Origin: Podospora comata
Lineage: Eukaryota; Ascomycota; Sordariomycetes; Sordariales; Podosporaceae
Direction of reading: 5' to 3'
DNA: 64,000 bases
Assembly (NCBI GenBank): GCA_017354895.1
Contig: CP071496.1
Coordinates: 1,798,001 to 1,862,000, forward strand
Of the stretch, positions 11,575-20,890 are shown piece by piece; the stretch's first letter is position 1; the number at the start of each line of letters is the position of its first letter. The notes under the pieces were generated by a model that did no database searches, had not been told where the DNA came from, and saw only the letters and a list, made by a program, of their open reading frames with translations. The position numbers and the translations under genes were made by a program.

Positions 11575-12064
11575 TTGGGGGTTGTGTTGAAAGGTCTATC
11601 AACTATTCTCAAAGGCCTATTTACTTTGGAAATTCAAGACCTATCAACTATTTTCGAGGAGTTAAAAGAGTTTTCTGATGTGCTGGACGACTACCACAAA
11701 GACTTTATCAGACTACCGCAGAGTTTTCTCATCATTAGCTTCTTTGAGAAGGTTGAGACTGGCAATATGGGCCTGATGCGTCATGATCTTTCCTTTTTTC
11801 ACTGTAATTACTTGTCAGGCGTTCAAAATCGGCACTGGACTCTGGCTTCCACCCATGCCTGACAGCTATCATACCTACACAATTGAGCAAGCAATCTGAC
11901 AAATCAAATCTAGATTGTTAGAGAGTACTCATCCACGATGGACACGCAACAGGAGATTGGCAGACTTGCCGTCTCAGCTGATCACCGTGATATGTTCCGG
12001 TTTTCACATGCCGAATGTGACAACTTCAAGACTTTCTTGAAAGTAGCTAGAGTTTCTGATTGAG
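11575..12064 (+). pseudogene. Relic of a fungal STAND/NLR-associated N-terminal (alpha/beta hydrolase type) domain
   Basis: Two plus-strand segments look like neighbouring parts of one protein. The first (11575-11860) has FEELKEFSDVL followed by LIISFFEKVETGN. The second (about 11950-12063) reads LAVSADHRDMFRFS and ends in a stop. The order "F-x-I-x-SF-E ... P-x-ADH-x-x-M-x-x-F" is what I know from the tail of the hydrolase-like effector domain that precedes NACHT domains in fungal NLR proteins. No NACHT or repeat region follows. I call it a broken fragment; the family assignment comes from memory of the motif. Confidence 0.45.
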
Positions 12065-12260
12065 GAAGCTATCAATCCCACCTGATAGCGCGCCGCTTGA
12101 AGTGGTAAGTCCTCTACGTCAGGATGGAGTTCACGCACGAATTATGACAGTCGGTATTTTCTGACAGATCTGATCAGGAAACTAGAAGCCTTGCTTCAGC
12201 GATCTCAGAGGAGATGGCGGTGCAGTATGGAATTTAATTTAGAGGTTTGGGCACAGTCGT

Positions 12261-12800
12261 CTACAAGAAAACCATACACCTCAGCTCAATGCTTCTTCTC
12301 CTGGGCGCATCAACTGCTGTTGTCGGATCTTCAAACGGCGTATGAGGACATCCTGTTTGAGCAGGGCTCCCGTTAGCAACGACTTTTGCGCTGGCTGTTC
12401 CCCTGTTAAGCATAGGTGTCGACGACCGGAATCCACGTTCATGATAAAAAATACTTCGTTGATCATCTGGTCCTTTAAGTAGTACCAAAGCTGATCGGCA
12501 TTGTACCATGATTCGGACGCCTCAAGCTCCAGATGAGAATAGACGATGTCGGACGGGACCAGATCATCTCCATGTGGGGAACGACAGTCGCAAAGAGCTG
12601 AGGGCATGTGGCTCACAACAAGCTCCTGTAATGGCCTCTACACACTGGCGTACGGTACCTCATCAACCAGTATCTGTTGGAACTCTTACCTACTTCACGA
12701 TATGCCATCGTATTTTAAGGAAAGTCTCGGCTTTTCTCTCCACGCTTGAGGTGAATTCTAGTTACGGCGCCTTCTTTGGAGATATCTGGTGACATAATAG
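12261..12800 (-). pseudogene. Pseudogene of a CmcJ/AsaB-like hydroxylase/desaturase
   Basis: The minus strand carries the C-terminal part of the fungal CmcJ-like (AsaB, gibberellin-desaturase-like) oxygenase family. One frame gives ALCDCRSPHGDDLVPSDIVY and WYNADQLWYYLKDQMINEV, matching the family's PLALCD..SV...DLVP.D and RWYYFPDM..DEVL blocks. A second frame gives TPFEDPTTAVDAPRRRSIEL and ends MVFL-stop at 12261, matching the family's terminal TPH.AFDDP..P.DAPPRESIEVR. The two segments are in different frames with no plausible intron between them, and upstream sequence to about 12800 is scrambled. The gene is dead. Intact relatives often sit in secondary-metabolite or accessory regions. Confidence 0.65.
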
Positions 12801-13640
12801 ATGTGATTAGCGGCAACTTCCCACCTTATGACGGTACTACTGCTGTGTTATATGTTTGTGAATTTATTTCTCACCAACATGTGCCCCCAGAATATGCCTT
12901 TCCATTTTCTTGGGTGCCCCACCTGGCCGCTCTTTACGGGGAGTTCTCTGCCGGCGGATCTTCATTGTTCTGTTAGCTTGCTTCACATGGTAGCGGATCG
13001 CAGCCCGATTTGAGAATGGAGATGACATATCACATAGTGTAAACAACTACGATGCATGTTTTCAGTCAGGTCATGTGATGTTGCTGTCCTTCTGGTTTTG
13101 AAGGCATTCCCAACCTCATCAATAGCGATGCTGACATTTTCGTAGAATGCAACATATATAGCAACTCAGATGCAGGTCAAGGGGTGCATCACTGCATTGC
13201 ATCTATATCTACCGAGGATATATACTTACACAACACTAATTTGATTTACTTTTGAAAATCTAGAGAGAGTAATGTGGATTGTGGGGTTGGTGATGACGAT
13301 AGTAGTGGATGGTAGTGATGATGGTGATGGATGTTGTGGTGGTGATTGTGATAGTGTAGTGGTGTTAGTGGTGATGATGGAGTTGTCCTGGGAGTGATGA
13401 TCATCAACAAATAGAACGCAACAGCAGCAACACCAGAGCATCATCAATCATCGTGACTCAGCCTTCAGCCTCACTGTCGACACATCTACAGTGACGGCGG
13501 ATGACGGGCCGGTCTGGCAGGCCGAGACAGACAGTAGCAGCAGCAGCAGGAGCAACAATACCAAAACACCAAAAGCCAACCATCACCACCCAACCTCACC
13601 ACCACCACAAAAGCTCAAAAAAGATACGAGAGAACAACCA
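12801..13640. other. Non-coding tract with a TGG/GAT-rich low-complexity stretch
   Basis: No recognisable gene. 13285-13385 is a purine-biased trinucleotide-like stretch (GTGGTGATG variants) that reads as Cys/His-rich junk in translation. 13540-13620 is a CAG/CAC-rich stretch. Confidence 0.5.
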
Positions 13641-13740
13641 GTCAGATCGGATTCGAACTGACAACTCTTACCTGCGGTTGAGGTTTTGCTTCTTAGCCTT
13701 TTTACTTCCTCCTTTCAACCTGGCCGGATCAGCTCTTACT
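13640..13740 (-). other. tRNA-like relic, type II (Leu/Ser-like)
   Basis: Read on the minus strand, it has a perfect Pol III B-box (GTTCGAATC) and, upstream, a GGCCAGGTTGAAAGG stretch resembling the D-arm of leucine tRNAs, with room for a long variable arm. The T-stem and acceptor do not pair fully, so it looks like a decayed tRNA gene or the tRNA head of a SINE. Confidence 0.25.
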
Positions 13741-13796
13741 AGTGAGGCTTCAAGGCTCATTTGTTGCTTTCCTTATTGAACTCATTTAAGTTTTAC

Positions 13797-13925
13797 TTTG
13801 AATGGTACCACTGGGAGTTAAACCCAGAGGGTGGTACCAGTTTAGCCACCGGTACCGAGTAATGAGCACCTTTTCCACAGGAAAAAGAAAGTGTAACCAC
13901 TACACTACTAGACTGGTAGTTGTCT
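13797..13925 (-). other. Second tRNA-like relic
   Basis: The minus strand has a perfect A-box (TAGTGTAGTGG) and a T-arm with a perfect five-pair stem, CTGGG TTTAACT CCCAG. The B-box differs from consensus by one C-to-T change. The spacing between boxes is too long for an intronless tRNA, and the acceptor stem pairs poorly. GGTACC palindromes flank the middle part. Probably a dead tRNA or a tRNA-derived repeat. Confidence 0.3.
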
Positions 13926-14898
13926 CTGCTATTTGATCCTGCTTCATGCGGGGCCTTATACATAAAGGGTCTGCTGGCAGTTGGTGTCTGTTGTGGTTGC
14001 TGGGCCAGCGTGGGAGGGCAGCATGTCATGTGATGTTGTGCTGTGTTGATGTCGACCGAGCCGGCAACAGAGCGAGGTGGTGTTGGCGGTGTTGTGACAG
14101 TGGCAGTCCTCAGGAGACTGCTCCATGTGACATGACTTGCACAGCCATGTGGTCATGATATCTGGGCAAGCTTCATTAACTAGGTACATACTCATCACAT
14201 TGAACATGTCTAGCCTCGAAAAGATATTCCTCAGGCTCGTCAGGATGTCAATCTTAGGTGTCCGGTGCAGTAGATAATGACGTTGCATTACATAATCACG
14301 ATATTCGGATTTAATTCAGGGGAGATTTGATTTACGAATTTGTTTTCCCCACCCTGCCCCTGACAGCACTTGGCAACCGCAGCATCGGGTTCGCGCTAAA
14401 TGAGGCGAGACGCGGTGCACGAGCCTCCGGAAGGGGGCCGCGTGAACTGGCTCCCGACTTCCCGCTCATGCATTTTCTGGGATTCTTCTTCAGGCGATTC
14501 CAGAGCAATCTTGTTGCTGATCCGCATCTTGCCAGCGCCGTTCGGTTTTTTTTTTTTTTTCTTTCTTTCTTTTCTGTTCTGCAAAAGACGAGAGTTGCTA
14601 CCTACTACGCACACATTTTTCTAATCTCCCGACTTCTTCTTCCACCTTCATTTGCTGCCCATCGCTTCTGCTTACCAATTCCCCCTATCTCGCCAACTCT
14701 TGCATGGGTCGTGGTATCTGACTTTGCGCCGTCAACACGCCGGCTCCCAACTTGCATTGACGCACAAGACACCACCAGCGGGAACCTGTGCGTTGACGGT
14801 TCGGTGCTTGTCCCGTCATTCCTGCCATTGACTTTTCCGATACCCACCCCAGCGGCCAAGCAAGCTCCAAGTTCCAACAGCACCACACACACCTCGCC
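13926..14898. promoter_or_regulatory. Upstream region of the LRR gene
   Basis: About 970 bp without a supported gene. It includes a long T/TTTC pyrimidine tract at 14545-14575, typical of fungal promoters and leaders. A plus-strand open frame through 14327-15040 overlaps the LRR start in another frame and is not coding-like. Confidence 0.4.
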
Positions 14899-17800
14899 AT
14901 GGAGGAGCCACGACAGCCCAAGCCGACCGGCATTCCTAGGCTCTCCAAAATACCTGTTCCTGGCCAAACAACATCCACATCCAAGCTTCCTGTACCGCGA
15001 TCTAATTCTGTACGAACATCGCCCTCGCGGGAATCCCTGAAACCCAGTACCACCACCGGACAACTACGCAATCCAAAGCTCAGGACCGCCGCCTCTCGCG
15101 ATCAATTGGCGACGGCAGCCAACTCACCTGTTCCCGTTCGCTCCGTATCATCACCCCATACCAGGACATCGCTTTCACACACGTCTGGAAATGCTAGGAA
15201 TGCCGCGAACAAGGCCAACCCAGGCTTCACCCCCCAGCCCATGAGGCTGCTGAAACCAGGAGGACAGCCCGCGAACCAGTCCACACGCTCGACCTCAACT
15301 TCCCGTGCCCTAAAACGTCAGCCTTCTCAGCAGTGGATTTCTGCCGCTACGGTCGACGAGCCGCTGATCGAGGAACCCGAACATACTGTAACTGTGGAAT
15401 ATGTTGGAGATGATGCTGAGTTGGAGTCTCCCCCCGATTCAGCAAAGCTACGACCTTCGCTTTCCGAGAGAACCATGGAAACCTTGTCTCGTCTACCCTC
15501 GTCGCCCTCGGTCAAAGGAAAAGCTGCGGCATCCTTCTTCGATGTCACTGGTAACGGCAGACAGTCGCCGTCACGACCTGGGAGTCGGTCCTCTCGGCCC
15601 GGATCGAGTCACCAGTCTGAGGGTTCAAGTGGTCATTCACGCAGCAGCAGACCAGGCTCTCGCGTGGACTTGGATTCTCCGGTAACATCAACCTTCGGAT
15701 CACGAATTGCCACCTATCAGACGACCGTCTCCACTGTTGAGAGCATACCCCTCCGTGGCAGGAGAAGCATTCAATCATTCCAGCTACACTCTGTCAAGAC
15801 ACCATCAAAGGGTGTCCGGACTTCGGTTTATGAGATCAAGTCCCCATCCACCATTTCCTTCTCTCGCACTCGCACGCCCAGCCCTGAGAAGCAGGCCCCG
15901 GATGTTCCCGTATCACGGTTTGGCGCAAAGACCGTGGCTACCGGTTTGAGGAAACGGCAATCAGTGAATGGGCTGATGAAGAAACCGTCCACACCTACAC
16001 TCCGCAAACAGCCGCCAACTGAGACAACTAGAAAAGCCTCTTCAGCATCGCAAATGTCTTCGGCCACTTCAAACGAGGGGACGCACCCGTCTGGTGGCTC
16101 GGTTGTATCAGGAAGCACTGCACTCACAGCAGATTCCGGAGATTCCACCCCCGGACAAGCATACCGCAAAGCTTCGTCCGCTCTGCGTGAGCAAATCGCC
16201 AAGGCAAAGGCGGCGAAGCGAGCTGCTGCTCCACAGCAAGCATTTTCTGAGCTTGGAAATAGTCTACCTGAGGAGCCTCCTCTGGTGCCGACTGACAACA
16301 GCTTTGACTTTGGCTTACATCATGACCCCTTCAATCAGCACCGTGATGATAAATCGCAGGAAAAGGTGCTGCGAAGCCGGCTGGAGACAGCGAGGACCAG
16401 CGGTCGGCTCAACATTGCCGCCATGGGTCTTCGAGAAATCCCTGCTGACGTTCTCAACATGTACAATCTTGAGTTGGTTGGACAATCTGGCGGTGCCTGG
16501 GCCGAGAGTGTTGATCTCACCAGGTTTGTTGCTGCTGACAACGAGCTGGAGATGATTGCCGAATCTGTGTTCCCAGATGTCGACCCCCAGGAATTTGCGG
16601 ATGATGAGGATAGCCAAGGAAATATCTTTTTGGGACTGGAGACATTGGACTTGCATGGAAACATGCTCATTTCCTTGCCGATGGGGTTGAGACGCCTATC
16701 GTTGCTCACTTCGCTCAATCTGGTAAGTTTGCACAATGCAGTCGAGATATCACTTGGTCCTTTGCTGACGACCATTCAAAGTCTGTCAACCGACTGGCGA
16801 ACAACTCGCTCGAGGTTATATCTCAGATCACCTCTCTGCGAGACCTGAAACTCGGTGGCAACCTTTTGTACGGGCCACTTGAACCTTGCTTCTCCGACTT
16901 GAAGAACCTTGAAATTTTGGATCTTCATGGCAACAACATTGCATCATTGCCTACCAACTTTGGCAGCCTTTCTCGTCTTAGGATTCTCAACATTGGCGAG
17001 AACGGGTTTGAGACTCTGCCTTTCGAGACGCTTGCGGCCTTGCCCCTGACAGAGCTAATTGCACGCAAGAACCAGCTGCGCGGCACACTCGTGGAAGAGC
17101 CGGTGCAATCGCTTCCAACCCTTCAGATATTGGATGTTTCTTCCAACCAACTGGCGCATATTTGCTCGGCGGGTCGCTCGATTGCCATGCCTGCTTTACA
17201 CCAGCTGTGTGTTTCGATGAATCGCCTACAGTCGCTTCCCGACATTGGGAACTGGGCCGCTTTGCATACCATTGCGGCTGACGAGAACAGCATCAATGCT
17301 ATCCCTGAAGGATTCACCAAGCTGTCTCAGCTTCGCTCTGTTGACTTTTCTAGCAATGACATTCGGGTCATCCCTGCCGAGATTGGCCAGATGGAGAGTC
17401 TTGCCATGCTTCGGCTGAGTGGTAACCCTTTGCGAGAGAAGAAGTTCAGTACCATGAGCACCGAGGAGATGAAGGAGATACTTGCTCAGAGACTCGAGCC
17501 GCCCACAGATTTTGAGACGCAGCCCGAACCTCAGCTTGAACCACAGCCCGAACCCCACGTCGAAGCTCAACCTGAACCCCCAGCCGAGGCTCAACCTGAA
17601 CCTCAAATCGAACCTCAACCTGAACTCCAAGCCGCACCTCGGGTTGAACCCCAAGCCCAGCCAGCTCAAACTGATGGTGCGGAAGAGACGCCTGTCCCGC
17701 AGGTGACGGGGCCTGTTGCCTCCCACGACGACGCTGACGACAGTCGCTCCGATATGGACGATTTTGCGACCCCGCCAACGTCCGCGCCGGCGTCCCCTGC

Positions 17801-18542
17801 TCGATCACGATCTCAAACCATCACCGGACAAATGTGGCCCGTTAAGCCCGGTGGCGTTTTGGACCGGTCCAACACCGAGTCATCCTCTCTGCACCCCCTC
17901 ATCAGCTCCGAGGTTGCGGCCAGCAACCAAGTCAAGGAAATCCAGCTCCACCACAACCTGTTTACCTGCCTCCCGGAATCCCTGACCTTTTTTGCCGAGA
18001 CGATGACTGCGCTGTCGCTGGCTCACAACCAGCTAGTCCGGGAATCCTACCTGGGCGGCGCCAGCGGCAACGAAAAGATTGAGCTCCCAGCTCTGAAGGA
18101 ACTCAACCTCTCGCACAACCACATTACCGGCTTGGGCCCACTGGTCGCCCATCTGATGGCGCCGAATCTGGAAAAGGTCGATGTGAGCTTCAACCGGATC
18201 TCGTGTCTGCCGCCGGGGACGACGCTGAGGGATGCGTTTCCCGAGTTGGTGGTGCTGCACATTTCGAATAATCACCTGGTGGAGCTGGAGCCGGAGTCGA
18301 TTAGGGGGATGAGGGTTGTGGATGCTAGTAATAATGATATTGCGCATTTGAATCCGAGGATTGGGTTGCTGGGGGGTGTGCTGGAGAGGTTGGAGGTGAG
18401 CGGGAATCGGTTTAGGGTGCCGAAGTGGAGTGTGCTGGAGAGGGGGACGGAGGCTACGCTGCGGTGGTTGAGGGGTCGGGTGCCGGTTGCGGAGATGGGG
18501 GAGGCGGCTAGGGGGGAGGGGGCGGGGGAGGAGGTTGATTGA
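14899..18542 (+). CDS. Leucine-rich repeat protein (LRRC40/SDS22-like), about 1194 aa
   Basis: Exons 14899-16722 and 16782-18542, with one 59-nt intron inside the repeats. Residues 1-470 are Ser/Pro/Thr-rich and probably disordered (TGIPRLSKIPVP, RPGSRSSRPGSS). Around residue 495 starts RSRLETARTSGRLNIAAMGL, then a run of LRRs (LEILDLHGNNIASLP, LRILNIGENGF, LQILDVSSNQLAHI, LRSVDFSSNDIRVIP). A Gln/Pro/Glu repeat insert (17510-17660) splits the LRRs in two. A second LRR block follows (MTALSLAHNQL, LKELNLSHNHITGLG, VVLHISNNHLVEL) and the C-terminus is Gly/Glu-rich. LRR proteins of this type are scaffolds; no catalytic domain is seen. The start is the first ATG that opens the frame after the C-rich leader. 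Confidence 0.85.
17510..17660 (+). repeat. Imperfect tandem repeat coding a Glu-Pro-Gln-Pro insert
   Basis: About eight degenerate copies of an 18-24 bp unit, reading roughly CAACCTGAACCT, inside the LRR gene. It codes alternating P-E-P-Q/A residues that separate the two LRR blocks. Length variation between strains is likely. Confidence 0.8.
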
Positions 18543-18923
18543 CTGTTTGGAGGGTTCAAGTGGTTTTCTGTTGTGTGGTTTCTGATGGGGGTGTTTTTTC
18601 CGGTGGGGGGTTTGGTGGTATATTATTTTTAACTCTGGGCTGCGAGGTTTGTCTTGTTTCTTCGCTTCTCACTCGCGGTTTGCTGTTTCTTGTAGGTTAT
18701 TATTTGCTAGGGCTCTCTTTTTTTTCCTGGGCCCGAGTATGTTTGATACCATTTCTTGGGGGTTGTTTCTACTGGGTGGTGGCGGTGTGTAGGGAGTGTA
18801 TTTAATTGTGTATCATTACCTTCTGTCTGGGCTGGTTTGTCTGGCTTGTCTACCCGGCTTGAAGGGGGATGGGGAGGGTAAGCTTTGCGGCTGAGGCGTG
18901 CCTTATCTGATGTGACGTGTACG

Positions 18924-18968
18924 TAGGGTAGGGTAGGGTAAAGTAGGGTAGGGTAGGGTAGGGTAGGG
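18924..18968 (+). repeat. Interstitial (TAGGG)n array
   Basis: About nine near-perfect TAGGG pentamers, one altered to TAAAG. The unit is one T short of the TTAGGG telomere hexamer, so it is a microsatellite, or possibly a degenerate interstitial telomere-like tract. Confidence 0.85.
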
Positions 18969-19270
18969 CAGGAGGGCAACAAGGCATTTTCAACATTGTC
19001 GAAAAGCTTTGTGAAATATTGTTTCTTGAAATCAGCTCGTGGCTTTGCTCGTGACATGGCGGCGCCGAGGGGGGGGGGTTGGGTTTGGGTTCGGGCAGAG
19101 GCGGGTTGTGATGATTTGAGTTTTTTTGTCTTTTTCTTTTTTTCTACTTTTCTTTTCTTTCCAGTAGTTTTGCAAATTTGACAACGGCCATTGAGATCCG
19201 ACACGAGACGAGGGTTACCGCCAGAACACGAGACCTATCACCAGGACGACAATCATCCCTAGCTGAAAAC

Positions 19271-19420
19271 ATGATGGAACCCAAAGACATGGTTGGGGTT
19301 GCGGTAGGGGCTGCTGTTGGCGGCCTACCGGTTTGGTTCTTGACCGGAAAGATTTCTCAACATTTTAGGGAGAGGCGAGAGGCGAAGAGAGGGTCAAGGG
19401 CGGGGGGGGGAACAATTTGA
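19271..19420 (+). CDS. Possible 49-aa membrane microprotein
   Basis: ATG-initiated small ORF. It has a glycine/valine-rich hydrophobic helix (MVGVAVGAAVGGLPVWFLTG) followed by a strongly basic tail (RERREAKRG), a plausible single-pass topology. No homologue is recognised. It may be chance, since the surrounding region is otherwise non-coding. Confidence 0.3.
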   Translation: MMEPKDMVGVAVGAAVGGLPVWFLTGKISQHFRERREAKRGSRAGGGTI

Positions 19421-20002
19421 GGGATTTGGAGGCAATGACGGCAGTGACGAGATCAACGGGACGATGGGACTGCCAACACCCGAGAAGATGCTTGAAGTGA
19501 CACCGCTTAGAAGGTGCTGAAGATACGAGGTAGTTTTGGTAGTAAAAATACAGGATGGAGTACAAGCCAAATGTCCTTCCCCGTCTTCAAGCGTTTAATA
19601 TTCACATCATGCTCCCTCTATTCTATTGCTCTTCTCTGAAGTACCGTTTATTCAACAGCTGTGTAGAAGAAGAGCATGACATATAACCCTAACCCCTACA
19701 CTTTCCCCCTTCCCCAAGTTCTGAACCCGGCCCCACAATAATTACCCCCTGGTCGGTGCACCCTTGTATCACCCCTGACGCGCCACGGTGTGCAACTGCT
19801 TGCGCGCCGGACGGACCACCAGCCTCCAAAGTGTCCCTTTGCAATTCAACGACGACAGACAATCACCACCACCCCAACCTGCGCGCTCATTTTGGCATGT
19901 CTCCCCGTTCCAATCAATCCTCCCAATTCCAATCAACTAACAGTTCCCTCTTTAATTCCAGATTTCTCATCAAGCAACAACTTTCCTTTCAAAACGAAAA
20001 CA

Positions 20003-20428
20003 ATGACGCGCGCCCAGCAGACCATCTCCCTCGCCTTGTTGGTGACTTCGGTACGCTCCCACGATCTTGCCAGTCCCATAAACGATTGCTGATAAGTTAT
20101 GTGGTGGAATAGCTCTACCTCTCCCTCTACTTGGGCTTGATCCCTTTACCAGCTGTTGTTCAGGACGAGATTATCCCTGTGGTGAGTGCCCCCCTCCCCT
20201 TTTTTTTTTTGGGTTATAATGTGCGGTGGGTGATGGTGGTGGTGGGTTAACAAAGTAAATAACAAGCTCCCCTTCTGGTTCCTCGTCACGTTTGGCGCCT
20301 GGCTGCTCTTCCGGTTGGGATGGGGCATGCTCACCTTCAAGGACACGCCCAAGGCGTACGCCGAGTTGATGGAGGAGATTAAGCTGGCCAAGGCGGATTT
20401 GAGGGTTAGGGGGGTGGATGTTGATTAA
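20003..20428 (+). CDS. DPM3: Dolichol-phosphate mannosyltransferase subunit 3
   Basis: Membrane stabiliser of the ER dolichol-phosphate mannose synthase, which supplies mannose for N-glycans, O-mannosylation and GPI anchors. Three exons (20003-20050, 20113-20181, 20267-20428) give 92 aa, the same length as human DPM3. Two transmembrane helices are visible (LALLVTSLYLSLYLGLIPL and LPFWFLVTFGAWLLFRLGW). They are followed by the conserved cytosolic end FKDTPKAYAELMEEIKLAKA and DLRVRGVDV. Exon phases agree exactly. It converges on the next gene. Confidence 0.9.
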
Positions 20429-20890
20429 AATGTGGCGACTACAGATAAAAGGATACGGGTGTTTTGGGGGGGGGGGGGCGAATGGGAAGAGATAGGAATG
20501 AAAAAGATGATAATACAAAAAGTATTGTGAGATCCAAGAAGGCAAAAAGCTCACCAAGCCTCCCTCCCGGGCTTGGTTACGGAAAACCCCGAAAGGTTTT
20601 GCTTTGACAAAGACTCGAACGAACGCCCCTTGGTACCTACATTGTAGGGCCTTACCTAGGTCGGCGCCGCGACTCCCAATACTGCTACGCCATTTGGCGA
20701 GAGCCGGGTTGGGAGTCTTGTTCGGTGGGGAAAGATGCGGGCGCTAGTACTTATACCGTGGGAGTAGCTGTTATAGCGGAAGGTGTGTCGCAGATAAGGC
20801 ATGTCACGAGCTATCATTTCATGCTACAAGATGCTGATAAATACATGTGTGCTTCTGGGACCAACACAGCTCTGGTGCTGTCTCCTGCTC
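20429..20890. other. Convergent intergenic region with hairpins and a tRNA-like segment
   Basis: 20550-20610 holds three short hairpins in a row (CCAAGCC..GGCTTGG, AAAACC..GGTTTT, CTTTG..CAAAG). On the minus strand, 20608-20690 carries a perfect A-box (TGGCGTAGCAG) and a perfect B-box (GTTCGAGTC) about 60 nt apart, but the T-stem does not pair, so a working tRNA is not supported. Confidence 0.35.

Larger units (their letters stand above)
18543..20002. other. Intergenic region with TAGGG repeats and pyrimidine tracts
   Basis: About 1.46 kb. It contains G/T-rich 3' flank of the LRR gene, a TAGGG pentamer array (18924-18968), a T-rich tract (19118-19165) and the leader of DPM3. The only candidate gene is the small ORF at 19271. 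Confidence 0.5.
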
